Shown: positions 1 through 11,600, numbered from the stretch's first letter. The stretch: 64,000 bases of DNA from Cellulophaga omnivescoria (GCF_001999725.1 NZ_MDDP01000050.1:62001-126000); one strand, 5' to 3'. A program made the numbers and translations. The notes: a model not told the origin generated them from the sequence alone.

Positions 1-1706
1 AAAGGACCATTTTTCATTGCAATTTCAAATCCTTTCTGAACAGCAGGTATAAATTCTTTTGGAATACGACCACCTTTAATTTCATCAACAAACTGAAGAC
101 CCTCTCCTTCAAAATCAGAATCCACAGGACCCATTTCAAAGACAATATCTCCAAATTTACCACGTCCACCAGATTGCTTCTTGTAAGTTTCTCTATGGTT
201 AGCAGTTCTTGTTAATGCTTCTTTATACTCAACTTGAGGCTCACCTTGATTCACCTCTACTTTAAATTCACGTTTTAAACGATCAACAATAATATCTAAG
301 TGAAGCTCACCCATACCTGATATAATTGTCTGACCTGAAGCCTCATCAGTTCTAACTGTAAACGTAGGATCTTCTTCAGCTAACTTACCTAAAGCCATAC
401 CCAATTTATCAACATCAGCCTTAGTTTTAGGCTCAACTGCAATACCAATTACAGGGTCTGGAAAATCCATACTTTCTAAAACGATAGGATTCTTTTCATC
501 AGACATAGTATCACCTGTCTTAATATCTTTAAAACCTACAGCTGCACCAATATCTCCCGCCTCGATATAATCAATAGCATTTTGCTTATTAGAATGCATT
601 TGGTAAATACGAGAAATACGTTCTTTTTTACCAGATCTATTATTTAATATATAAGAACCAGCATCTAAACGGCCAGAATAAGCTCTAAAGAATGCTAAAC
701 GACCAACAAAAGGATCCGTAGCAATTTTAAATGCCAATGCCGCAAAAGGCTCTTTAGCATCTGGCTTACGAGTAACAGCCTCACCAGTATCTGGATCAGT
801 ACCTACAATATCATCCTTATCTACAGGAGAAGGTAAATATCTACATACAGCATCTAATAAAAACTGCACCCCTTTATTTTTAAATGAAGAACCACAAACC
901 ATAGGAATAATTGCCCTATCCATAACAGCAGCTCTTAAAGCAGCATGAACTTCCTCCTCTGAGATTGAATCCTCATCCTCAAAAAATTTCTCCATTAACT
1001 CCTCATCATACTCAGCTACAGCCTCTATTAAAGCAGCTCTATACTGCTTCACTTCAGCTTTCATCTCTTCAGGAATATCAACAACATCAAAAGTTGCCCC
1101 AAAGTTCTCATCATGCCAAACAATAGCTCTATTCTTTGCCAAATCAACAATACCCCTAAAATCAGCTTCATCACCAATTGGCAAAACAATAGGAACAGCA
1201 TTAGAACCTAGCATTGTTTTTACCTGACCACAAACCTTTAAGAAGTTAGAACCTTGACGATCCATTTTATTAACAAAACCAATACGCGGAACCTTATAAT
1301 TATCAGCTAATCTCCAGTTAGTTTCTGACTGAGGCTCAACACCATCAACAGCACTAAACAAGAAAACTAAACCATCTAAAACACGTAAAGACCTATTTAC
1401 CTCAACAGTAAAATCTACGTGGCCCGGAGTATCAATTATATTAAAGTGATAATCTTTAGTTTCTGGCAATGGCTTTGCATTCTCCATTGGAAACTGCCAA
1501 GTACAAGTAGTTGCAGCAGAAGTAATTGTAATACCTCTTTCCTGCTCCTGCTCCATCCAGTCCATAGTAGCCGCACCATCATGCACTTCTCCTATTTTAT
1601 GACTAACACCCGTATAAAATAAAATACGTTCAGTTGTTGTTGTTTTACCAGCATCAATATGAGCTGCAATCCCTATATTCCTTGTATATCTTAAATCTCT
1701 TCCCAT
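1..1706 (-). CDS. fusA: Elongation factor G (3' end beyond the window)
   Basis: Ribosomal translocase EF-G, a cytosolic GTPase that moves tRNAs and mRNA after peptide bond formation and helps recycle ribosomes. The start ATG is at 1704-1706 on the minus strand and about 568 of roughly 700 residues are inside the window; the C-terminal domains lie beyond base 1. Visible GTPase motifs are the P-loop [13 protein letters not shown] near residue 17, switch [10 protein letters not shown], and NKMD. Domain II and the start of domain III (GMGELHLD) are also readable. It lies 5 bases downstream of rpsG as last visible gene of the str operon. Nothing is damaged; truncation is only the window edge. Confidence 0.98.
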   Translation of the reverse strand, partial: MGRDLRYTRNIGIAAHIDAGKTTTTERILFYTGVSHKIGEVHDGAATMDWMEQEQERGITITSAATTCTWQFPMENAKPLPETKDYHFNIIDTPGHVDFTVEVNRSLRVLDGLVFLFSAVDGVEPQSETNWRLADNYKVPRIGFVNKMDRQGSNFLKVCGQVKTMLGSNAVPIVLPIGDEADFRGIVDLAKNRAIVWHDENFGATFDVVDIPEEMKAEVKQYRAALIEAVAEYDEELMEKFFEDEDSISEEEVHAALRAAVMDRAIIPMVCGSSFKNKGVQFLLDAVCRYLPSPVDKDDIVGTDPDTGEAVTRKPDAKEPFAALAFKIATDPFVGRLAFFRAYSGRLDAGSYILNNRSGKKERISRIYQMHSNKQNAIDYIEAGDIGAAVGFKDIKTGDTMSDEKNPIVLESMDFPDPVIGIAVEPKTKADVDKLGMALGKLAEEDPTFTVRTDEASGQTIISGMGELHLDIIVDRLKREFKVEVNQGEPQVEYKEALTRTANHRETYKKQSGGRGKFGDIVFEMGPVDSDFEGEGLQFVDEIKGGRIPKEFIPAVQKGFEIAMKNGP

Positions 1707-1711
1707 TACTA

Positions 1712-2188
1712 TTAGAATCTAAAATGTGAGAATGCCTTGTTTGCTTCAGCCATCTTATGAGTATCAACTCTCTTTTTAACAGCAGCACCTTCCTCCTTAG
1801 CAGCAGCTAAGATTTCAGCAGCTAATTTCTGAGCCATTGATTTCTCATTTCTCTTACGAGAATAACTAATCAACCACTTCATAGCTGTAGATATTTTACG
1901 ATCTGGCCTAATCTGCATAGGTATCTGAAAAGTAGCACCACCAACCCTACGACTACGCACTTCTACGTGAGGCATAACATTAGATAACGCTTCCTTCCAC
2001 AATTCCAAAGCCGACTTTTCCTCGTCAGTATTTTTCTCATCTACAATTGCAATTGCATCATAGAACACCTTAAAGGCAACAGATTTTTTACCATCCCACA
2101 TCATCATATTAACGAAACGTGTCACTAATTGATCATTAAATTTTGGATCCGGTAAAAGAGGCCTTTTTTTCGCCTGTTTTTTTCTCAT
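1712..2188 (-). CDS. rpsG: 30S ribosomal protein S7
   Basis: Primary 16S rRNA binding protein that nucleates assembly of the 30S head and contacts the E-site tRNA. The 158-residue length matches the family, and the family signatures are clear: [17 protein letters not shown] at the N-terminus, [11 protein letters not shown], and the [14 protein letters not shown] block. The ATG at 2186-2188 follows a purine-rich stretch. It is the middle gene of rpsL-rpsG-fusA, 26 bases after rpsL. Confidence 0.98.
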   Translation of the reverse strand: MRKKQAKKRPLLPDPKFNDQLVTRFVNMMMWDGKKSVAFKVFYDAIAIVDEKNTDEEKSALELWKEALSNVMPHVEVRSRRVGGATFQIPMQIRPDRKISTAMKWLISYSRKRNEKSMAQKLAAEILAAAKEEGAAVKKRVDTHKMAEANKAFSHFRF

Positions 2189-2214
2189 TTCTTCTCTTTA
2201 AAAGTGTTAGTTAA

Positions 2215-2589
2215 TTACTTCTTAGGGCGTTTAGCTCCATACTTTGATCTACGTTGAGTTCTTCCAGCAACACCTGCTGTATCCAAAGCACCTCTAACGA
2301 TGTGATATCTAACACCTGGTAAATCTTTTACTCTTCCGCCTCTTACTAATACTATCGAGTGCTCTTGCAAATTGTGACCCTCACCTGGGATGTAAGCATT
2401 TACTTCTTTTCCATTTGTCAACCTAACCCTGGCAACTTTACGCATTGCAGAGTTTGGTTTCTTTGGAGTAGTAGTGTAAACACGTGTACAAACCCCTCTT
2501 CTTTGAGGACACGAATCCAAAGCAGCCGATTTACTCTTCTTAGTAATTGAGACCCTTCCTTTTCGTACTAATTGTGAAATTGTTGGCAT
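2215..2589 (-). CDS. rpsL: 30S ribosomal protein S12
   Basis: Decoding-centre protein of the small subunit. It has 124 residues, starting [12 protein letters not shown], with the conserved [18 protein letters not shown] loop that contains the lysine of classical streptomycin-resistance mutations, and the [11 protein letters not shown] loop. The residues at both loops look wild-type (PKKPNS and [10 protein letters not shown]). First gene of the str operon; its promoter is at 2636-2666. Confidence 0.98.
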   Translation of the reverse strand: MPTISQLVRKGRVSITKKSKSAALDSCPQRRGVCTRVYTTTPKKPNSAMRKVARVRLTNGKEVNAYIPGEGHNLQEHSIVLVRGGRVKDLPGVRYHIVRGALDTAGVAGRTQRRSKYGAKRPKK

Positions 2590-2635
2590 ACTATATTTAT
2601 ATGTATATAAATTTTTTCCCTTCTTTTAAGGGCGG

Positions 2636-2666
2636 CAAATGTAGTAATTATTTATTAAAATTCAAA
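2636..2666 (-). promoter_or_regulatory. str operon promoter
   Basis: On the minus strand a TTTG (2666-2663), a 19-base spacer, and TACATTTG (2643-2636) match the Bacteroidota consensus TTTG-N19-TAnnTTTG exactly. Transcription would start about 40 bases upstream of the rpsL ATG. A strong promoter is expected for rpsL-rpsG-fusA. Confidence 0.85.
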
Positions 2667-2699
2667 CAGTTAGATATTAATTTTATTTTTTTTCGAAAA

Positions 2700-2966
2700 T
2701 TGAGGTATCCAAAGTCAAAAAATAAAAACAAAAAATCAATTACAAAATCTAATATAATTATCACTATTAATTATCCCGAAAATGGTTTACATAAAATAGT
2801 TGACAGCAACTGGATTTATATTGATGAAATTAAAGTAATACATAAGAGTAATATAAAAGATTCAAATCATTTATCTATTCCTACATATAAATTTACAAGT
2901 CTTAAAGTTGAAGATAAATTATTAAATGAGAATGCAAATACTATTGATATGGGAATGCTTGTATAA
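2700..2966 (+). other. Open stretch, possible gene remnant
   Basis: An uninterrupted plus-strand reading frame ends at a TAA at 2964-2966. The second half (about 65 residues, from ITINYPENGLHK onward) has a residue mix like a real protein and codon use like the neighbours. The only upstream ATG lies inside rpsL on the opposite strand, and the frame crosses the str promoter, so no convincing start exists; a TTG at 2700 lacks a ribosome binding site. It may be the 3' end of a lost gene or chance. No family recognised. Confidence 0.2.
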
Positions 2967-3250
2967 AGTACTTCAAAATTCTAGTAATTACATTTTTTAC
3001 AACAAGACACAAACTTTAATAAATGGCAAGGTCTTATTTAGCAGAAAAGAAAATATATACAATTAGTGATTACAAAAAAAAGATCAACAGTAAATATAAG
3101 TTTTTAATAATTTTTATTTTTTAATAACAAATCATACTTAATAATACATCAACAATATACATATAGAAAACTTATGTAAAGTATAAAAAAACAGTTGTTA
3201 TCTTAATAATTCATATTATTTGTTAAAATAAAGTGAATTTAATTTTTTTA
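2967..3250. other. Intergenic region before the first susC
   Basis: Very AT-rich, with no plausible reading frame. An imperfect -7-like box (TATTATTTG) near 3211-3219 lies about 85 bases before the susC ATG and is followed by GTTAAAATAAA, which is also found ahead of the second susC near 8338. That suggests the susC promoter is here, but the -7 match is off by one base. Confidence 0.4.
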
Positions 3251-3486
3251 ATTAACAATATTTTTTGATTTTTGGTACCGACTAATTCAAATTTCAAAAA
3301 AATGAAAACAAAACAAAGAGGAATCTTGACGCTACTCTTAGCGTTTATTGTGCACTTAACTTTTGCACAACAAAAAACGATTTCTGGTACAGTTACCGAC
3401 CAAGACGGTATACCATTGCCAGGCGTAAACATCCTTGTAAAAGGAACAACTACAGGTACTCAAACAGATTTTGATGGGAAATACAC
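3251..3486 (+). repeat. Direct repeat copy 1: susC leader plus N-terminal coding region
   Basis: The 236 bases here and at 8368-8603 are nearly identical with scattered substitutions and no length change. The copy includes 51 bases of untranslated leader (with TACCGACTAATTCAAAT) and 185 coding bases for the SusC signal peptide and start of the carboxypeptidase-like domain. After this point the protein stays similar for about 20 residues but codons diverge. Confidence 0.85.
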
Positions 3487-6400
3487 TATTTCCGCATCTA
3501 ACGGACAGGTACTTTTATTTACCTATTTAGGTCAAACACCTACTTCGCGTACCGTTAGTAGCTCTAGCGTAATTAATGTACAGATGCAAGAGGACGCCGA
3601 AACTCTTCAAGAAGTTGTTGTAACTGGACTTGGTATCAGCAAAAAAGAAAAAGCAATTGGTTATGCTGTTCAAAAAGTTACTGGTGAAAGTATAGACAAT
3701 GCAAAAGAAGTTAACATTGTAAACTCTTTACAAGGTAAGGTTGCCGGTGTGCAAATCCAAGGTAGTTCTTCAACTTTAGGTGGATCATCTAGAATAACTA
3801 TTAGAGGTTCAAACTCATTCTTAGGAAATAACCAACCATTGTTTGTGATTGATGGGGTACCAGTAAGTAACCAAAGTTTTTCTGACTCTAGCCAAGAAAG
3901 AGGTTTTGGTGGAGGTAACTATGATTACGGAAACTCTGCCTCAGATATAGATCCTTCTAGTATTAAAACTATGTCTGTATTAAAAGGTGCAGCCGCAACT
4001 GCTATATATGGTTCTAGAGGTGCAAATGGTGTTATATTGATTACGACCAAAAATGGATCTGACAAAAAAGGTCTTGGTGTAACTTTTGACAGTAGTATTA
4101 CTATTGACGAAGTTAGAAACTTAATACCTCATCAAAGAGTTTACGGTGGGGGTTCATCATATAATACAGCTAGTGGATTTAATGAATTTACACAAGACGG
4201 TGTGGCTTATTTAGCTCCAAATTACGGTAAAGATGGTTCTTGGGGACCAAAGTTTGATCCAAGTGTAAACGTAAGACATTGGGATTCTTGGGATCCAGGA
4301 GCAAGTAACTACAAAGAAACTAGACCTTGGGTTGCTCCTGAAAACACATATGATTCATTCTTCAATACTGGTGTAACTCTTATGAATAGTGTTGCTTTAA
4401 GTGGCGCAAATGAAAAAGGCTCTTTTAGATTAGGTTATTCTAATGTAGACCAAACAGGTACAACGCCAAATGGTGCTTTACAAAGAAACACAGTAAACCT
4501 TAACACAACTTATAATTTAACAGATAAATTAAAGGCTGGTGTAACAATGAGCTATATAAAAACAGAAGCTCAAAACAGAAACATTACTGGTTACAGTAAC
4601 GGAAACCCATTACAAGGATTTAACCAATGGTGGCAAACACAATTAGATGTTGAGAGAATTAAAAATCAACAAAACACAACAGAAGGTAACCAATACACTT
4701 GGAACCCAAAAGGAATTGTAACAGATGCTTCTGGTAACTTAACTTCTTTTGATCCTACTCCTAATTATTTTGATAATCCATCATGGGTAAGAAATAACTT
4801 CATGCAAGAAGATACAAGAAATAGAGTTTTTGGTAACGCTAACTTTAGCTATGCTATAACTGATAACTTAAGTTTATCTTCTCAATTTGGAACAGATATA
4901 TCTCAATTTAGTTTAATGGAAGGGATTCCTTTTAGATCAGTAGATCCTTCTAAATATGTTGAAACTGAAAGAAAGTTCCAAGAAAACAACTTTGAGGTTA
5001 GATTAAACTACCAAAAAGATTTTTCTGAAGACTTTACGTTTAGTGGTATTTTAGGTGCTAACAGAATGAGACAGTTTACAAAAAGAATAACTGCTGCAAC
5101 TTCTGGTGGTTTAGTAGTAGATCGTTTTTACAATATTAGTAATTCTAGTGCTGCTGCTAACACAGACACTTACGAGGCTAACAAAGGAATTAATAGTATA
5201 TTTGGATCTACTTCTTTTGGATTTAAAGATATGTTATTCTTAGATTTATCTGCTAGAAATGACTGGTCTTCTACACTTCCAAAAAAGAATAACAGTTATT
5301 TTTACCCTGCAGCTTCTATAAGTTTTGCACTATCTGAATTAGATTTTATAAAAGGGAGTAACGTTGTAAACTTTGTTAAACTTAGAGCTAGTATTGCTCA
5401 AGCAGGTAATGATGCAGATCCGTATAGACTATCTGATGTATATTCTCCACTAACTCCTAATTTTGGAAGTTTCCCGATGTACACAGTTCCTAACTCACAG
5501 CAAAACCCTGACTTAGTTAATGAGTTAACTACAGAAACAGAATTTGGTATTTTAGTTAAATTATTTAATAGTAGATTAAGTATTGATGCTTCTTACTATG
5601 ACAGACTTACGGAAGACCAAATATTTAACGTGCCAACTTCTTCATCTACCGGCTATTCTTCTAAACTTTTAAATGCAGGTAGTATGAAAAACTCTGGTTT
5701 TGAATTCCAGATTAATGGTACTCCAATTCAAACTGAAAACTTTAGATGGGATATAGGCTTAAACCTTACTCAACAGAAAAATGAAGTGGTTGAATTGTTA
5801 AAAGATGAAAATGGGGAAACTTTAGTTGAAAGTATTAATATGGGTGGAACATGGGCTGCCGATTTAAGAATTCAAGAAGGTAAACCATATATGGCTATGT
5901 ACGGTCAAGACTATATTTATGATGACAACGGAAACAAAGTTGTTGGTGATGATGGTGCTTACTTATTTACTGACGAAAGAGTTTACCTAGGATCTGCAAT
6001 TGCCGACTGGGTTGGTGGTGTAAGCACATCTTTTACATATAAAAACTTTACATTATCTGGTTTAATAGATTTTCAAGAAGGTGGTATAATACACTCTACT
6101 TCTTTACAATGGGCTAAGTACTCAGGTATGCACCCAGAAACTGTAGCCTTTAATGGTGAAAGTGACACTAGAGCTAACGGAATGGTATTACCTGGTGTAA
6201 CATCTACTGGAGCTGTAAATACTACAAGAATAGATCCACAAACTTATTACCAAACATATTGGAATAGAGCTGCTCCTAACGTTTATGATGCTAGCTTTAT
6301 TAAATTTAGAGATATAAGATTAAGTTACTCTTTACCTGCTAAAGTATTAAAAGACCTCCCTTTTACTAGTGTAAATCTTAGCGTATTTGGTAGAAACTTA

Positions 6401-6532
6401 GCAATAATCTCTGCAGATGTACCATATATTGACCCTCAAGTTATAACTGGCTCTGGTAATGTACAAGGTTTGGAGAACGCACAGGTTCCACCAACAAGAT
6501 CATTTGGTGTTAATTTATCTGCTAAATTTTAA
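3302..6532 (+). CDS. SusC/RagA-type TonB-dependent outer-membrane transporter (first copy)
   Basis: A 1,076-residue outer-membrane beta-barrel importer, expected to take up oligosaccharides or peptides with its SusD partner. The ATG at 3302 gives a clean signal peptide (MKTKQRGILTLLLAFIVHLTFA, cleaved before QQ); a frame extension to a TTG at 3272 would spoil it. Then follow a carboxypeptidase-D regulatory-like domain (residues 23-100; ISGTVTDQDGIPLPGVNI), a TonB box region (LQEVVVTGLG), the plug (SSRITIRGSNSFLGNNQPLFVIDGVP) and a barrel ending SFGVNLSAKF. susD follows after 11 bases. No degrading enzyme, sigma factor or hybrid sensor is next to it, so the substrate cannot be told. Confidence 0.95.
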   Translation: MKTKQRGILTLLLAFIVHLTFAQQKTISGTVTDQDGIPLPGVNILVKGTTTGTQTDFDGKYTISASNGQVLLFTYLGQTPTSRTVSSSSVINVQMQEDAETLQEVVVTGLGISKKEKAIGYAVQKVTGESIDNAKEVNIVNSLQGKVAGVQIQGSSSTLGGSSRITIRGSNSFLGNNQPLFVIDGVPVSNQSFSDSSQERGFGGGNYDYGNSASDIDPSSIKTMSVLKGAAATAIYGSRGANGVILITTKNGSDKKGLGVTFDSSITIDEVRNLIPHQRVYGGGSSYNTASGFNEFTQDGVAYLAPNYGKDGSWGPKFDPSVNVRHWDSWDPGASNYKETRPWVAPENTYDSFFNTGVTLMNSVALSGANEKGSFRLGYSNVDQTGTTPNGALQRNTVNLNTTYNLTDKLKAGVTMSYIKTEAQNRNITGYSNGNPLQGFNQWWQTQLDVERIKNQQNTTEGNQYTWNPKGIVTDASGNLTSFDPTPNYFDNPSWVRNNFMQEDTRNRVFGNANFSYAITDNLSLSSQFGTDISQFSLMEGIPFRSVDPSKYVETERKFQENNFEVRLNYQKDFSEDFTFSGILGANRMRQFTKRITAATSGGLVVDRFYNISNSSAAANTDTYEANKGINSIFGSTSFGFKDMLFLDLSARNDWSSTLPKKNNSYFYPAASISFALSELDFIKGSNVVNFVKLRASIAQAGNDADPYRLSDVYSPLTPNFGSFPMYTVPNSQQNPDLVNELTTETEFGILVKLFNSRLSIDASYYDRLTEDQIFNVPTSSSTGYSSKLLNAGSMKNSGFEFQINGTPIQTENFRWDIGLNLTQQKNEVVELLKDENGETLVESINMGGTWAADLRIQEGKPYMAMYGQDYIYDDNGNKVVGDDGAYLFTDERVYLGSAIADWVGGVSTSFTYKNFTLSGLIDFQEGGIIHSTSLQWAKYSGMHPETVAFNGESDTRANGMVLPGVTSTGAVNTTRIDPQTYYQTYWNRAAPNVYDASFIKFRDIRLSYSLPAKVLKDLPFTSVNLSVFGRNLAIISADVPYIDPQVITGSGNVQGLENAQVPPTRSFGVNLSAKF

Positions 6533-6543
6533 ATTATTAAAAC

Positions 6544-7968
6544 ATGAAAAAAAATAAAATATTTACCTTATTACTTTCTGCAACTATGTTCTGCGCTTGT
6601 GATAATGGACTTGAAGAACTAAATGTTGACCCAAACAATGCGGTTATAGTTAGCCCTTCTACCCTACTAACTACAGCAGAATATACTTTCTACAACAGTA
6701 TGGCCGGAACAGGAGTTAATGCTGGATGGGGTATGTTAATGACACAACAGTGGGCAGAAAATGAATATACTGAAGACAGTAGATACACACAAACAATTAC
6801 TGCTTTTGATGGCACGTGGTCTACTATGTATGTATCTATACTTAAAGAACTAAATTCTGCTAAAGAATTAGTAGAATTGCAGGATGTATCTGACAACATC
6901 AAAACTAATAGAAAAAATATATTGGATGTGATGTCAGCTCAAGTTTTTACTTTCTTGTCGGATGGATTTGGTTCTATTCCTTATACTGAAGCAATTAGCA
7001 GCGAGTTTAACTTACCAAGTTATGACTCTCAGGAAAATGTTTATTTAGGGATTTTAGAAACTCTAGAACAAGCAAGTAATAGTTTTGATACTAGCTCTCC
7101 TTCTTTTACAAGTGGAGATGTAGTATATGGCGGAAATGTTGATAGCTGGATTAAGTTAACAAATTCACTTATGTTAAAATATGCCATACGTCTATCTGAT
7201 GTTGATTTAGCAACAGCTACACAATATGCGACAGCTGCAGCTTCTAATTTAATCTCAAGCAATGCAGAAAATGCTTTATTTACTTTTGATGCCGCACCAG
7301 ATAGGTCTAACCCATTATGGAGAAATGTAAACATAAATAATAGAGATGATTATGCGGTTTCTGAATATTTAGTTACTACACTAACAGACCTAGGTGACCC
7401 AAGGTTAGAGGTATATGCTAAACCAGCTTCTAGTGGTTCAATTGTTGGTATGCCTTACGGTTTAAGTGATAATGATGCTACAGTATTAAAACCTACAACT
7501 TCTAGACCAAGTGATTTAGTTAGAGCTGCAACAGCACCTCACGTAATTATGTCTTATGCAGAAGTACAGTTTTTATTAGCTGAAGCTTACCAAAGAGGTA
7601 TATTAACTGGTGATGCAGAGACAGCATACAACAATGCTGTTACAGCTTCTATGAACTATTGGGGTATTGATGATGCTGCGGCTATAAGTGACTACCTAAC
7701 TAATAATCCTTATGATGCTGCTAACTGGAAAGAATCTATTGGGGTTCAAAAATGGGTGGCTTTATACGCTAAAGGTTTTGAGGCTTGGAATGAGTGGAGA
7801 AGATTAGATTACCCACAATTAACAGCTCCAGAGGCAGCATTCATTAGTACAATTCCTGTACGTATGCCTTATCCTTTATCTGAGACAACTTCAAACGCTG
7901 CTTCATTAGAAGCGGTAACTTCTACTCCAGGAGATATGACAACAAAAGTTTGGTGGGATGTTAACTAA
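6544..7968 (+). CDS. SusD/RagB-family surface lipoprotein (first copy)
   Basis: Nutrient-binding lipoprotein of 474 residues that caps the SusC barrel on the cell surface. The signal peptide runs to a lipobox around C17 or C19 (TMFCACDNG). Typical SusD features are the TPR-like helical segments, the IPYTEA motif (FGSIPYTEAI), and the ending KVWWDVN. The C-terminal block WVALYAKGFEAWNEWRRLDYP is nearly shared with the second SusD, which supports a common subfamily (SusD/RagB, imelysin-like repeat arrangement). Cotranscribed with the SusC gene and followed by a strong terminator. Confidence 0.93.
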   Translation: MKKNKIFTLLLSATMFCACDNGLEELNVDPNNAVIVSPSTLLTTAEYTFYNSMAGTGVNAGWGMLMTQQWAENEYTEDSRYTQTITAFDGTWSTMYVSILKELNSAKELVELQDVSDNIKTNRKNILDVMSAQVFTFLSDGFGSIPYTEAISSEFNLPSYDSQENVYLGILETLEQASNSFDTSSPSFTSGDVVYGGNVDSWIKLTNSLMLKYAIRLSDVDLATATQYATAAASNLISSNAENALFTFDAAPDRSNPLWRNVNINNRDDYAVSEYLVTTLTDLGDPRLEVYAKPASSGSIVGMPYGLSDNDATVLKPTTSRPSDLVRAATAPHVIMSYAEVQFLLAEAYQRGILTGDAETAYNNAVTASMNYWGIDDAAAISDYLTNNPYDAANWKESIGVQKWVALYAKGFEAWNEWRRLDYPQLTAPEAAFISTIPVRMPYPLSETTSNAASLEAVTSTPGDMTTKVWWDVN

Positions 7969-8003
7969 TAATTAGTTATTTAAATTACTTCTAATTTAAA
8001 ATT

Positions 8004-8035
8004 TAAACCTGCGGAAAATTCCGCAGGTTTTTTTA
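8004..8035 (+). terminator. Rho-independent terminator after first susCD
   Basis: An inverted repeat AACCTGCGGAA / TTCCGCAGGTT separated by two bases is followed by a run of seven T. The stem is the same as that of the terminator after the second susCD pair. Confidence 0.93.
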
Positions 8036-8040
8036 TTAAT

Positions 8041-8367
8041 AGAACTATTAGAAATAAAAAAAGTAAACTAAACTCCTTGTGAATACAATACCTACAAAAC
8101 ACAAAACATACTGTTAAAATAACAAATAAATTTATTTTTAACATTTTAAAATAATATAATTCAGTCATTGTTAATTTACACCAAATTAAATAGTGGTGGA
8201 TATTTTTTTTGCATTAACAAATGTATACTACTAACAAACAAATCAAAACCTAATAGTTAACAAAATTAAATTATTAATAACCGAATGAGGTTCTTATTAT
8301 GAATATATCAATGTTTTTAGCTTTTTTATGAGATTATTGTTAAAATAAATAGAAAATTAGTTTGCTT
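8041..8367. other. Intergenic region before the second susC
   Basis: No coding sequence is convincing here. The stretch is AT-rich; ATTATT-GTTAAAATAAA at about 8333-8349 matches the segment ahead of the first susC and probably holds the promoter. No perfect TTTG-N19-TAnnTTTG is visible. Confidence 0.4.
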
Positions 8368-8603
8368 ATTAACAATAATTTTTGATTTTTGATACCGACT
8401 AATTCAAATATTTCAAAAATGAAAACAAAACAAAGAGGAATCTTAACGCTACTCTTAGCGTTTATTGTGCACTTAACTTTTGCACAACAAAAAACGATTT
8501 CTGGTACAGTTACCGACCAAGACGGTATACCATTACCAGGCGTAAACATCCTAGTAAAAGGAACAACTACGGGTACTCAAACAGATTTTGATGGGAAATA
8601 CAC
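8368..8603 (+). repeat. Direct repeat copy 2: susC leader plus N-terminal coding region
   Basis: Second copy of the 236-base block at 3251-3486, with the same 51-base leader length and the same end point. Confidence 0.85.
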
Positions 8604-11600
8604 AATTTCTGCCTCAAACGGGCAAGTACTATTGTTTACTTACCTAGGACAAACTCCAACATCTAAAACTGTTAGTAACCAAAGTGTTATTAATGTACAA
8701 ATGAAAGAAGATGCTGAAGCGCTACAAGAAGTTGTGGTAACAGCTTTGGGTATTAAGAGAGAAGAAAGGACTCTTACATATGCTGCCCAAGAGGTAAAAG
8801 GAGAAAACCTTAATATTACTGAAGACGTAAACATTAAATCTGCAATTGCAGGTAAAGTTGCTGGTGTACAAATTCAAGGTCAATCAGGATCAAAATTGGG
8901 CCAATCAGGTAAAATTAGAATTAGAGGAGGAATATCTTTAACATCAGATTCTGATCCATTATATGTAATAGACGGAACACCAACTACAGACCCAAACAGT
9001 GTGGATATGAGCAACGTTGAGTCCCTAAACGTATTAAAGGGACCAAATGCAACCGCATTATACGGACAAAGAGCTGCATCAGGTGTTGTTGTAATTACAA
9101 CAAAAAGAGGAAAAAAAGGACAAGGATTAGGGGTAGAAATATCTAGTGCAATAACATTTGATAAAGTAGCATATTTACCAAATTATCAAAATATGTACGG
9201 ACAAGGATATTCTGGAGAAGCAGAATTCGCGATATTTGATTACTCTGCTGGAAATCGCCTTAACGGTGCTCCTTATCCAACATGGATGCAAGCATTTGAC
9301 GGAAAAAGATACTTTGCGGGAGATGCATATGCAGATGAAAGTTGGGGACCTAAATTTGATGGTCAAGGGCACGTTCCATGGTACAACTACTACCCAGACA
9401 GTCCAACATTTGGAGAGGAAGTACCATATGTAGGGCAACCAAACAATATCAAAGACTTTTTTGATACCGGAGTTAGCCAAAAGAACTCTATTGCGCTATC
9501 AGGTAGCGGAGATAATTATAGAGCTAGATTATCTTATACTAACATCAAACAAAATGGTATCATACCAAATTCAGACTTTACAAAGAACTTTATTAGTACT
9601 AGTTTAGATTTTGATTTATCCGATAAATTAACCGCAGGAGTTAACATAAACTATACTGTAGATAATATCTCAGGTGATTTTAATGATGGATATTCTAATC
9701 AAACCTCTGGTTCTTTAAATAGCTGGTTTAACAGAAACCTAAATATGAACAAGGTACAAGAGTATAAAAATTTAACCACACCAAGAGGATACGCTACTTC
9801 ATGGAATAACTGGGGATTAGATTATTATGCATATGCTGAAGAGGCATACCAAAGAACTGGTAACGAAACTCTTTTGGAGTATCAAAAACCTGCCTTTTGG
9901 TTCAATCCATATACGTATTTAGATGAATATGAAACAACTAATAGTACTAACAGATTGTTAGGTGACATTCATTTTAGTTACCAACTTACCGATAATATAG
10001 ATATTAGTGCTAAAGCTTCTAGAAATGAAACAAAGTACAAGAGAGATTACTTTGTACCTTATTCAATAGAGTTTGCTGCTGCGCCAAACCTTTATAATAA
10101 ATGGGTAAATTCATTTGGAAAGTATTATAGCTCTTCAAGTGAAGACAACTACAATGTGTTGTTAAAATACACGAAAGATTTTGGAAAACTAGATATGACT
10201 GCTTTTGTTGGTGGTAATATTCTAACTTCCAACTACTATCGTTTTCAAAATGATATGAGTATTGACAATAGTGAAAACGGAGGATTAATTTTACCAGACG
10301 TTTATACCTACAGTAACTCAAGAGAAGTTTTAACTGCTCAAACATATGAATATGAAAAGCAAGTTAATAGTGTATATGGAAATATGTCTCTTGGTTATGA
10401 TAATATGGCTTATCTAGATTTTTCTGTAAGAAGAGATTGGAGTTCATCTTTACCATCTGACAATAATGGTTATACATATCCTTCAATCGGTGGTTCTTTT
10501 ATATTATCAGAATTATGGGATAATAAAGGAGCTGTTACATTCGCAAAATTAAGAGGTAGTTGGGCTCAAGTAGGAGATGATGTTAGTGCATTAGCACTTA
10601 ATCCTACATACCCTTTGGGATCAAACCTATATAATGACCAAATTTTGATGTACACACCTACTCAGCTCGTATCTAGCGGTATAGAACCAGCTATAAATAC
10701 ATCTCAAGAAATTGGTGTTGATTTAAAATTCTTAGAAAGTAGAATTGGATTAAGTGCCACATATTATACTGAAAATCGTAAGAACGAAATTATTCCTGTA
10801 TCGTTATCAACAGGAACAGGATACTCTACATTATTAACAAACGCAGGAGAATCAGAAAGAAAGGGTATTGAAATTACTCTTAACGCAGATATTATTAAAA
10901 CAGAAGATTTTAATTGGAGCATAACAGCTAACTATGCAAAAAATAAATCAGAAATAATTAGCTTACCAGGAGATTTAAAAGCGATTAATGGTGCTGGTGG
11001 TACGGATGCTTGGGGATTTGTACAGGTTGTTCATGAACTTGGTGGTGAATGGGGACAACTTAGAGGTACTGGTTATAAATTAGATGATAACGGTAACAAA
11101 GTAATTGGTGCAGATGGGCTATATGCTGTAGAAACAGATCAATATTTTGGCTCAATTCTACCTGATTTCACTGGTGGCTTACTAACAAATTTCTCATATA
11201 AAAATCTTAGTTTGGCAGCTTCTTTTGATTTTCAAAAGGGAGGTAAATTCTTCTCTTTATCAGAAATGTGGGGTACATATTCTGGCCTACTAGACGATAC
11301 AGTAGAACTTAATGATAATGGTGTAAATCAAAGAGATGCAATTGCAGATGGTGGTGGTGTTCACGTAACCGGAGTTGATGTAAATGGTAATCCAGTTGAC
11401 ACATATGTAGAAGCTCAAACATATTGGAATCAATTTCAACCTAATAGACTGGCGAGTCCATTCATACACGATGCGGATTACATTAAACTTAGAGATATTA
11501 GTTTAACTTATAATTTACCTTCAAAATTATTAGAAAAAACAGCTTTACAGAGTGTAAGTATTAGTGCTGTAGGACGTAATTTATGGTTAATTTCTGTAGC

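Noticed and set aside
1419-1622. Plus-strand frame opposite fusA
   Set aside because: Shadow of the fusA GTPase region; no independent signal.
7980-8168. Minus-strand reading frame of 62 codons
   Set aside because: It runs through the susCD terminator and has low-complexity hydrophobic content; no ribosome binding site.
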